Source: Bacillota bacterium
GTDB lineage: Bacteria; Bacillota; Sulfobacillia; RBS10-35; JAJYVN01
Assembly: GCA_021791995.1 (NCBI GenBank)
Contig: JAJYVN010000207.1
Span: 1-5,425 of the forward strand
Direction of reading: 5' to 3'
Length of the DNA: 5,425 nt
In this document: piece by piece, positions 1-5,425 of the stretch
How the letters are laid out: every line of letters starts with the position of its first letter
How positions within the stretch are numbered: the first letter of the stretch is position 1
Program-made: the position numbers and the translations under genes
The notes under the pieces: model-generated
What the model saw: only the letters and a program-made list of their open reading frames with translations
Told to the model about the DNA's origin: nothing
Database searches by the model: none

Positions 1-1503
1 GATCGTGGCATCGTGGAGCGCTGCTTCATTCTCCATGCCGCTCTCCCAATATCCAATCGCTGAATCGTTGGATGTGTTCCAGATGTATCCGTAATTTGCC
101 ACGCCCAGAATGACCTTCTGCGCGGGCATGACGCTGATGGCGTACTGGATGGCGGATTCGTCATCGCTAATGGGTGAGATGGGCCCCGGAGCGCCACCGG
201 GATAGTGGTAGTCATACACCATCATGCAGAGGTAGTCCACAATGCTCCCGAGTGCTGGATAGTTATAGGCGAGTGCCCAAGAGTCTCCCACGGAGCTTGC
301 CGTCTCTGGCACGACGTCAATGGAGATTTTGGCGCCGATGGCATGGAGGGCATTGGCGGCATTCGTGATGAAGGTGAGGTAAGCCGATGCTTCGGATGCC
401 GGCACCTCCTCGATATCAAAGTTGACGCCCGCGTAGCCGGCGCGTTGGACCACTGCGACCACTGACTGAATGATCGCCTCTTGCTCCGACGGGGAAGACA
501 GGAAGTTGATGTAGGGTGCGCCAAGTGCTTGCACCATCACCCACGTCTGAACGCTCGGATGTGCCGCAGCCCACTGCAGCGTCTCCTCCGAGTCGAAGCC
601 GCTGAGCGTTCCGTCAGGCAGGATATCGTAACCACCCATAACCAGCCAGTTGATGCTGGCGGCGCCATATGTGGTTAGATTCGCGTACGCCTCTTGCGAG
701 GTGGAGTCCCACATACCCATAAGAAAGGGAGCCGTGCTGGTGGGCTGGCTCAGTGGGGGTTGGTGATAGTTGGCGGTGAGGTACGACAGAACGCGGACGA
801 TGAGCGTGGCTGCTTGGGCGCGGGTCGTGTCTTGATTCGGTTCGAAGCAGACGCTCGGTTGGCCGCACACCTCGCCGTGCACGAGAGCGTTCGCGAAGAG
901 GATGGACGCGGGGGCGGCCCATGCGGGGATGGTATTGCCATCAGCGAAGACCTGAAAGTAGAGGGTGTTGGGCTGCTGCCCCTTGCTCTCCAAATAGCGG
1001 CCAAAGATGGTCGCTGCCTGGGCACGTGTGATCACTCCGCTGGGATCAAAGACATCGCCCGGTTCCCCCTGAATGAGGCCGGCCTGCACCGCCGCAGCCA
1101 CCAGCCCTTGGTCCGCACTCGGTACCTGGCTGGCATCCTTGAAGGTGGCGGAGAGGGGTTTCGTGCTGGGTGGTAACTCCAAAGCGCGGCTGACCCAATC
1201 CGTGAAGTTCAATCGTGTGATCGGTTGGTTTGGGTGAAACAGCAGATCGGAGGGCACCGGAATGATGTCAGCCTGTGCCAACTCCACGATGTCATACTCC
1301 GCGTAGTTGCCACTGATGTCGGTGAAGAAGATCCCCGACGGTAGGGGACCGCTGGTGATGACCCCCGACGAGGAAGCACTGGATGATGTCGAGGATGAAG
1401 AACTCGCGAGGGCCAGAGGAACGTTACCCAGTATTACGAGGATCACAACAAGCACACCGACCGCCCAATGGCTCCGGAGTTTGCGTCGCTTCATGCGAGG
1501 CAT
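1..1503 (-). CDS. Secreted SLH-domain GH18 glycosidase, YaaH/spore-germination type (3' end outside window)
   Basis: This frame is open for 501 codons from an ATG at 1503 to the left edge with no stop, so the C-terminus is missing. Residues 1-33 are a signal peptide: a basic start (MPRMKRRKLR), a hydrophobic core, and a likely cleavage after ALA. A Ser/Thr/Ala-rich linker follows (about 34-46). Three SLH repeats lie at about 59-110, 121-172 and 185-242; repeats 2 and 3 end in the TRAQAA signature. SLH domains usually anchor proteins to pyruvylated cell-wall polymers. A GH18 domain starts near 258. Its catalytic strand is GVNFDIEEV, with E365 as the presumed acid and D363 before it, and YDYHYPGG (430-437) matches the YaaH/SleL branch that hydrolyses peptidoglycan or chitin-like glycans. 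The usual DxxDxDxE motif reads AxxNxDxE. It is divergent from the flippase gene. Family assignment is firm; substrate and any role in germination are inferred. Confidence 0.93.
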   Translation of the reverse strand, partial: MPRMKRRKLRSHWAVGVLVVILVILGNVPLALASSSSSTSSSASSSGVITSGPLPSGIFFTDISGNYAEYDIVELAQADIIPVPSDLLFHPNQPITRLNFTDWVSRALELPPSTKPLSATFKDASQVPSADQGLVAAAVQAGLIQGEPGDVFDPSGVITRAQAATIFGRYLESKGQQPNTLYFQVFADGNTIPAWAAPASILFANALVHGEVCGQPSVCFEPNQDTTRAQAATLIVRVLSYLTANYHQPPLSQPTSTAPFLMGMWDSTSQEAYANLTTYGAASINWLVMGGYDILPDGTLSGFDSEETLQWAAAHPSVQTWVMVQALGAPYINFLSSPSEQEAIIQSVVAVVQRAGYAGVNFDIEEVPASEASAYLTFITNAANALHAIGAKISIDVVPETASSVGDSWALAYNYPALGSIVDYLCMMVYDYHYPGGAPGPISPISDDESAIQYAISVMPAQKVILGVANYGYIWNTSNDSAIGYWESGMENEAALHDATI

Positions 1504-1511
1504 GCGGTTCG

Positions 1512-1521
1512 CCCCTTCCTT
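1512..1521 (-). promoter_or_regulatory. Ribosome binding site of the SLH-GH18 gene
   Basis: On the minus strand AAGGAAGGGG lies 8 bases before the ATG at 1503. This supports that start over the in-frame ATG three codons later (1494), and it keeps the basic residues expected at the front of a signal peptide. Confidence 0.7.
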
Positions 1522-1628
1522 GTCTCGTGGGCCGTCGCGCCAGCGCGAGGCCGGCCTCCCGCCGATCCCTCGATCCATGTCGTGTATTGTCGATTTGACC
1601 ACAATCGTGCAGTGCCTGCCGACGTTTG

Positions 1629-1644
1629 GTTACAAGACGGTAAC
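1629..1644. promoter_or_regulatory. Inverted repeat GTTAC-N6-GTAAC, possible operator
   Basis: A perfect 5-bp inverted repeat with a 6-bp spacer lies between the divergent glycosidase and flippase genes, about 90 bp before the flippase start and 126 bp before the glycosidase start. Its symmetry and position fit a dimeric regulator acting on one or both genes. It is short enough to occur by chance, I recognise no regulator for it, and I see no clear sigma-A promoter beside it. Confidence 0.25.
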
Positions 1645-1648
1645 ATCT

Positions 1649-1675
1649 GGCCGCGTTGTGTTGGGATAAGCGGCC
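1649..1675. repeat. Inverted repeat GGCCGC-N15-GCGGCC
   Basis: A perfect 6-bp GC-only inverted repeat flanks a 15-base spacer containing GGGATAA. In RNA it could form a hairpin in the flippase leader, or it could be an operator half-site pair. There is no T-run, so it is not an intrinsic terminator. In GC-rich DNA a repeat of this size may be accidental. Confidence 0.2.
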
Positions 1676-1716
1676 CACCCGCTTCGTAGCAATGCATGGC
1701 ACCATGCGGCAGCTTC

Positions 1717-1724
1717 GGAGGAGG
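1717..1724 (+). promoter_or_regulatory. Ribosome binding site setting the flippase start
   Basis: GGAGGAGG is a near-ideal Shine-Dalgarno sequence. It lies 7 bases before a TTG (1732) and 10 before a GTG (1735), both in frame with the flippase. The upstream ATG at 1696 has no such site and would place this sequence inside the coding region, so that ATG is probably not the start. Confidence 0.75.
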
Positions 1725-1734
1725 AAAGGGCTTG

Positions 1735-3267
1735 GTGCGGCGGGGGCGGCAGCGGACGGTTCTGCGCGGCACGCTCGCACTAGCGGGCGCGGGGTTCGTT
1801 GCTAAGCTCCTGTCGGCGCTGCAACGCGTTCTGGTGGCCCGATGGTTGGGAGCCGAAGCCATCGGCCTTTTCGAATTGGCAGCACCGCTCCTGTCGGCGG
1901 CCCTGACGCTCTGCAGCTTCGGCTTGCCCGTTGCCCTCTCGGCGGCGGTGGCGCGTTCTTACGAACAGGGCGATGTCGACGGTGCCCTTCGGGTCCTGCG
2001 CTGGTCGCGGCTGCTGCTGTTGGGATTCGGTGTTCTCGGATCCGCGACGCTATTGATACTGGCGCATCCGCTCAGCCGTGCGATCGGCAATCCGCGCACC
2101 GCAGGGGTGATCATGGTGATCGCACCAGCGGTTCTGCTGGCGACGCTCTTGGCGGGGGAGAGGGCGTGGTTGCAGGGGAGTGGGCGAGTTCCCGCCTCAG
2201 CTGCAACCGTCGCTGCAGAACAGTTCTCTCGCGTCAGCCTCGCCCTGATCGTCGCAAGTCGCTTCATTGGATCCGTGGTGGGCCATTCGCAGCAAGCGGC
2301 CGAGGATCTTGCTTGGTCGCCCTTGGCAGGGGCCGGGGGAGGGCTCCTCTCAGCGGTGGCGGCGGACCGTGTGATCTCGACGCCTTCGCAGCGCTGGCAG
2401 CCGCACGATCGCCGAACACCTCCCGCTAGCGATGCTGTGGGAGGGCTGCTTCGTACCGGCTTCGCAAACTGGAGTTCTGGCGCCATTACCTCGCTCGCGC
2501 TGGCGGTGGATACCGCCCTCATCGCCTGGCGGTTGCGTGACAGTGGGCAGACCGCGTACGGAGCCACGGCGGGGATCGGAGCTCTGAATGGCATGGCGCT
2601 GCCGTTGGCGGTCGCGCCGGTGGTTCTTTTTGGGGCCTTGGGATCGGCCCTGCTGCCGAGTTCCGCCGCAGACTGGGCCCGAAACGACATTGCGAGCCTT
2701 TCGCGGCGCGGGCAAACCGCCTATTTCTGGGCGTTGGCCATCGCGATACCGTGCGCGATTGTCCTCTGCCAATTTGCAGTGCCCATCTGCCGCTTCCTCT
2801 ACCACAACCTCGCTGCCGCGGGACCATTGACCATCCTATCGTTCGCCGGTATACCACTCGGATTGACGTACGTTGCTGGGGTCTTGGCCAATTCCGCCGA
2901 CAAGGCGGGTATCCTGGTTCCCGGCGTGGGTGTTGCGGCGATTGTCAAGACGTCGTTGATCCTGGCCTTGACGGGGAGTTTCGGCTTGGGTGTGCGCGGT
3001 GCAGCCTTCGCCGCATTGGCTGGATGGGGAATCAATGCCCTTTGGACGGTGCGTGCGGTCGGACGCGTCACCGGATGCCTGCCGCCATGGCGACGGGTGC
3101 TTCATACCCTTCTTCCTGCGATGGCGCTCCAAATCGCGGTGTCCTGGATTGGCTGGAAGGCTACCGGGGGGGCTGCGGAGATGGTGCCCCTGGCGCTCTC
3201 CGTCACGGGTGGCATTGCGGCCTATGGGTTCGTTTTGGCTGTCTTGGCTCCCCGACCGACCGATTGA
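1735..3267 (+). CDS. SpoVB/MurJ-like MOP-superfamily polysaccharide flippase
   Basis: A polytopic membrane protein of about 510 residues, close to the usual SpoVB length. The N-terminus carries the family's first-helix pattern: RGTLALAGAGFVAKLL, then VLVARWLGAEAIGLFELAAP and FGLPVALSAAVA, which align by eye with SpoVB. Twelve or more hydrophobic helices follow. A hydrophilic loop near residues 215-235 (from PSQRWQPHDRRTPP) separates the two halves of the transporter. Relatives move undecaprenyl-linked sugars, such as lipid II or envelope polysaccharide units, across the cytoplasmic membrane; SpoVB acts in spore cortex formation. The exact substrate cannot be read from the sequence. GTG at 1735 or TTG at 1732 is preferred over ATG 1696 because of the strong Shine-Dalgarno at 1717-1724. 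It ends 13 bp before the deacetylase start, so the two are probably co-transcribed. The reading frame shows no damage. Confidence 0.88.
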   Translation: MRRGRQRTVLRGTLALAGAGFVAKLLSALQRVLVARWLGAEAIGLFELAAPLLSAALTLCSFGLPVALSAAVARSYEQGDVDGALRVLRWSRLLLLGFGVLGSATLLILAHPLSRAIGNPRTAGVIMVIAPAVLLATLLAGERAWLQGSGRVPASAATVAAEQFSRVSLALIVASRFIGSVVGHSQQAAEDLAWSPLAGAGGGLLSAVAADRVISTPSQRWQPHDRRTPPASDAVGGLLRTGFANWSSGAITSLALAVDTALIAWRLRDSGQTAYGATAGIGALNGMALPLAVAPVVLFGALGSALLPSSAADWARNDIASLSRRGQTAYFWALAIAIPCAIVLCQFAVPICRFLYHNLAAAGPLTILSFAGIPLGLTYVAGVLANSADKAGILVPGVGVAAIVKTSLILALTGSFGLGVRGAAFAALAGWGINALWTVRAVGRVTGCLPPWRRVLHTLLPAMALQIAVSWIGWKATGGAAEMVPLALSVTGGIAAYGFVLAVLAPRPTD

Positions 3268-3274
3268 GGGAGGG
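3268..3274 (+). promoter_or_regulatory. Ribosome binding site for the TTG-started deacetylase
   Basis: GGGAGGG begins immediately after the flippase TGA and is 6 bases from the TTG at 3281. The next in-frame ATG (3320) has no Shine-Dalgarno and would remove the basic N-terminal residues of the membrane anchor, so TTG 3281 is the better start. Confidence 0.6.
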
Positions 3275-3280
3275 ATCGTC

Positions 3281-4026
3281 TTGCGCCCGATCTTCTGGTT
3301 CCGCCGTTCTGCATCGTCGATGTGGCGATTGGCTGCGCTCGGTGGCTGCGTTGGGTTCTTGGTAGGATGGGGTGCCAAGACGGCGCTTGCCACTGCCCCA
3401 TCGCCGCCGGTCCGGATCATCCGATCTGTACCGGTGAGCGCTAAGGTGGTTGCGCTAACCTTTGATGATGGACCGAGCCCGCAATACACGCCGCAGATCC
3501 TACAGCTCTTGCAGCAGTATGGTGCAAAGGCCACCTTCTTTGTCGTGGGGCAACAACTGGTGCGATACCCGGCGATTGCTCGGGAGGAGTATCAGGACGG
3601 GATGGAGCTCGGCAATCATGGCTTTCGCCACCTCTCACTGATTGGCATGGATCCAACGGCGATTGAGGCAGAGGTGAAGCCCGTGGAACAGGAAATCACC
3701 GCCATCACCGGACAGCGGCCGACTCTCTATCGGCTGCCGCAGGGCAAAGGGGATGCCGTCGCCAACCGAACGTTGGCGGACATGGGATATACGGTAATTT
3801 ACTGGAACGTCGATACGCGTGATTACCTGGAGTCGCGTCCACCGTACTGAAGCGCATTACGCCTGGGAGCATCGTAATCTTTCACGATGGTGGCGGTAAC
3901 CAGCAACACACTGTGGATGCGCTGAAGACGATCCTTCCCGCATTGGGGGCGGAAGGATATAAGGAAGTCACAGTGAGTCAACTTTTGGAACTGGCATCCG
4001 CGTCTCCGTCCAGCGCTGGGGCGTAA
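3281..4026 (+). pseudogene. NodB-fold polysaccharide deacetylase (PdaB-like), frameshifted near 3840
   Basis: The first part (3281-3850, 189 residues from TTG) has an N-terminal signal or membrane anchor (about 14-37) and then a NodB domain. TFDDG (60-64) supplies the catalytic base D62 and metal ligand D63; NHGFRH holds metal ligands H113 and H117; YRLPQGKGD (150-158) is motif 3; WNVDTRDY (175-182) is motif 4. The frame then hits a TGA at 3848-3850. The rest of the domain continues in another frame from about 3841 to the TAA at 4024-4026, as TVLKRITPGS, IVIFHDGGG (the last motif, catalytic His at 3883-3885) and a VTVSQLLEL tail. One missing base around 3838-3841 would join them into about 248 residues, the usual family length. 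Relatives deacetylate N-acetyl-glucosamine or muramic residues outside the membrane. It follows the flippase by 13 bp. The break is either a real null allele or a sequencing error; no slippery heptamer is visible. Confidence 0.85.
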
Positions 4027-4143
4027 CGGACCTGCAGAATGTTGCACTCTCTGTCCCTGGCTCATCCTGCACAGTCAAGTGTCCGTGCCCGGCCGTTGCT
4101 TCTGCACGAGTCTCGCCGTTGGGGCGATGCGCAGGATCCCAAC
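4027..4143. other. Convergent intergenic gap without a clear terminator
   Basis: These 117 bases separate the ends of the deacetylase and the KimA-like gene. The only hairpin I see is TCGCC-GTTGG-GGCGA (4113-4127), with a 5-bp stem and no T-run on either strand. It is too weak to call an intrinsic terminator. No other feature is evident. Confidence 0.5.
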
Positions 4144-5346
4144 TCAGCGACCACTCAAGCGATAGGGGACGGTTATGATCACAATGTCCCGTCGGGACAC
4201 CAGTCGCGCCTGCAGCAGAATGCCCATCTGGTTATGAAGGATGCTCTGCCACCAACGGCCGACGACGAACTCTGGAATAATCACGGTGATGGTTGTTTCC
4301 GGTGACTGGCTACGGATGAGGTCGATGTATCGGAGGATGGGCTGCACAACCGACCGGTATTGGGATTCGATTGTCACAAGCCGGACGCCCGGATCCCATT
4401 CGGACCACCGCTGTTGGAGTTTTTCCGACTGTTCCTTGTCCCATCCCACATGCAGCGCGATCACTGTGTCCGAGATGGAGTTGGCATATCCCAGTGCATT
4501 GGCAACCACTCGGGTGACGGTAGCAACCGGTACAATCACTAAATTCTTGGGGGGTGCAGGATGGAAGTCCAGTGAGGGCAAGCGTAGCTCCTCGGCGATG
4601 GCCTGGTAGTGCCGGTTGATGGCCAGGAACGTCAGGACGAGGAGCGGAATGACGATAAGGACCATCCACGCTCCTTCACTGAACTTTGTGACGGCGAACA
4701 CCACGACGACGATGGCGGTTAGCGCGGCGCCGAAGCCGTTCACAATGGAACGCACCAGGTCCCCGCGCTCCCAAGATCCGGTTTCCCTGGCCTTCTGGGC
4801 ACGCTTGACGACCAGTCCAAACTGGCTAATGGTGAAGCCCGCATAGACGCCGATCGCATACAGCGGGATCAGCCGATCGGTGCTCCCGCCAAAGACAACC
4901 ACGAGTACGGCTGCGAGGACGGCCTCAAACAGAATGCCGTTGGTGAAGACGAGGCGGTCCCCCCGGGTGAGAAAGAGGTGGGGCATAAACTTGTCACGGG
5001 CCATGCTATAGGCGAGTTGCGGAAAGCCAGCAAAGCTTGTATTGGCAGCGAGGGCCAGGATGGCGGTTGTGGAAAAGGCCAATCCGTAATAAAGGATGTT
5101 GTGGCCGAAAACGTGTGCACCGACCTGGCTCAGAACGGTGTTGTTTGCAAGGGGTGCAACGCCAAAGGCGAAGGCGAGAATCGTGGTCCCAAGGAACATG
5201 GTGCCGAGCAGAATGCCCATCAGCGCCATCGCGGTCTTGGCGTTGGGCACTGACGGGTTGCGGAAGATCGGGACCCCATTACTGATGGCCTCGATCCCTG
5301 TCAGTGCGGAGGAACCAGAGCTGAAGGCACGCAGCAAGGGGTGCAT
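4144..5346 (-). CDS. KimA (YdaO)-like APC-superfamily potassium transporter, N-terminal half missing
   Basis: The 400-residue frame matches the C-terminal two thirds of Bacillus KimA, a high-affinity proton-coupled K+ importer of about 607 residues, as recalled from memory. LLRAFSSGSSALTGIEAISNG (part of helix 6) starts at residue 4. Then come NAKTAMALMGILLG, LAANTSFAGFPQLAYSMARD (99-118), RGDRLVFTNGI, LIPLYAIGVYAGFT and five to six more helices up to about 242. A soluble USP-like domain follows (about 268-398), with KNLVIVPVATVTRVV, ALHVGWDKEQ and WWQSILHNQMGILL. Helices 1-5, which carry most K+-binding residues, are absent. The ATG at 5346 has no Shine-Dalgarno, and upstream in-frame codons close at a TAA (5380-5382) after 11 residues that do not resemble the family. 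It is probably a 5'-truncated pseudogene or a frameshifted gene rather than a working transporter. The c-di-AMP (ydaO) riboswitch often found before kimA would lie outside the window. Confidence 0.85.
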   Translation of the reverse strand: MHPLLRAFSSGSSALTGIEAISNGVPIFRNPSVPNAKTAMALMGILLGTMFLGTTILAFAFGVAPLANNTVLSQVGAHVFGHNILYYGLAFSTTAILALAANTSFAGFPQLAYSMARDKFMPHLFLTRGDRLVFTNGILFEAVLAAVLVVVFGGSTDRLIPLYAIGVYAGFTISQFGLVVKRAQKARETGSWERGDLVRSIVNGFGAALTAIVVVVFAVTKFSEGAWMVLIVIPLLVLTFLAINRHYQAIAEELRLPSLDFHPAPPKNLVIVPVATVTRVVANALGYANSISDTVIALHVGWDKEQSEKLQQRWSEWDPGVRLVTIESQYRSVVQPILRYIDLIRSQSPETTITVIIPEFVVGRWWQSILHNQMGILLQARLVSRRDIVIITVPYRLSGR

Positions 5347-5425
5347 CCCAAACTTGTGGAGGAGAATGTTAAGATATTGTTAAGAACCAGGAATCCCCAG
5401 ATATAGTCTTGAAGACCTCTCCCTA
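5347..5425. other. AT-rich stretch upstream of the truncated transporter
   Basis: By hand count 33 of these 79 bases are G or C (about 42%), clearly below the rest of the window. None of the three minus-strand frames gives a recognisable continuation of the KimA N-terminus, although one frame (DYIWGFLVLNNIL) looks like a membrane segment. It contains the TTAACA repeats and an odd-length palindrome GTCTTGAAGAC (5406-5416). It could be a recombination junction or low-quality terminal sequence. Confidence 0.45.
5367..5384 (-). repeat. Direct repeat TTAACA-N5-TTAACA (Pho-box-like)
   Basis: On the minus strand two perfect TTAACA hexamers are separated by 5 bases (11-bp period, 12 bp including the preceding C in each copy). 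This matches the layout of PhoP-binding repeats in Bacillus subtilis. A full Pho box usually has more repeats and I see only two good ones. The site is just 21 bp before the truncated frame's ATG, so a regulatory role there is doubtful. Confidence 0.3.

Noticed and set aside
205..1176. Several plus-strand frames of 86-160 codons within the left 1.2 kb
   Set aside because: They are antisense to the SLH-GH18 gene, which has domain-level support over its whole length.
1959..2690. A 243-codon open frame on the minus strand inside the flippase gene
   Set aside because: It is fully antisense to a well-supported membrane protein, its product is low-complexity Arg/Pro/Ala-rich as expected from GC-rich shadow frames, and it shows no recognisable domain.
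2836..3534. A 232-codon minus-strand frame spanning the flippase end and deacetylase start
   Set aside because: It overlaps two real genes on the other strand, has biased composition and no family resemblance.
3836..3850. Programmed ribosomal frameshift to join the two deacetylase parts
   Set aside because: There is no X-XXY-YYZ slippery heptamer or homopolymer at the junction, and no clear downstream pseudoknot or upstream Shine-Dalgarno stimulator; mutation or sequencing error is simpler.
4113..4127. Hairpin TCGCC-GTTGG-GGCGA as a shared terminator between the convergent genes
   Set aside because: The stem is only 5 bp and neither strand has a following T-run.
5406..5416. Palindrome GTCTTGAAGAC as a mobile-element end
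   Set aside because: It is 11 bases with no matching copy elsewhere in the window, no target duplication and no transposase; chance is adequate.

Overview
The window looks like part of the chromosome of a moderately high-GC, probably endospore-forming member of the Bacillota, for example an Alicyclobacillus- or Sulfobacillus-like lineage. This rests on gene content: a YaaH-type family 18 glycosidase carrying S-layer homology (SLH) domains, a SpoVB/MurJ-like flippase, a PdaB-like NodB-fold deacetylase, and a KimA (YdaO)-like potassium transporter. Purine-rich Shine-Dalgarno sites and GTG/TTG starts fit that placement. The genus is inference only.

Layout. (1) The minus strand from 1503 to the left edge encodes the first 501 residues of a secreted protein: signal peptide, serine-rich linker, three SLH repeats and a GH18 catalytic domain. 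Its C-terminus lies outside the window. (2) A divergent intergenic region of about 230 bp (1504-1734) holds two ribosome binding sites and two short inverted repeats. (3) On the plus strand a multidrug/oligosaccharidyl-lipid/polysaccharide (MOP) superfamily flippase (about 1735-3267) is followed 13 bp later by a polysaccharide deacetylase reading frame starting at a TTG (3281). That frame stops at 3850, and the missing C-terminal part, with the HD catalytic motif, continues in another frame to 4026, so the gene is frameshifted as written. (4) A convergent gap of 117 bp shows no convincing terminator. (5) On the minus strand, 4144-5346 encodes the C-terminal two thirds of a KimA-like K+ transporter. 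Its N-terminal half is absent: the frame is closed by a stop at 5380-5382, and the last 79 bases are clearly more AT-rich than the rest.

How the genes fit together. The left three genes form a plausible envelope or spore-surface module: an undecaprenyl-linked glycan flippase, a secreted or membrane-anchored glycan deacetylase, and an SLH-anchored glycosidase acting on amino-sugar polymers. The KimA-like gene is a separate convergent unit for potassium uptake, a function that c-di-AMP controls in relatives. I found no mobile element, CRISPR array, RNA gene or clearly novel system. The most notable points are the frameshifted deacetylase, the beheaded transporter next to an AT-rich junction, the altered GH18 active-site motif, and a TTAACA direct repeat resembling a Bacillus Pho box.
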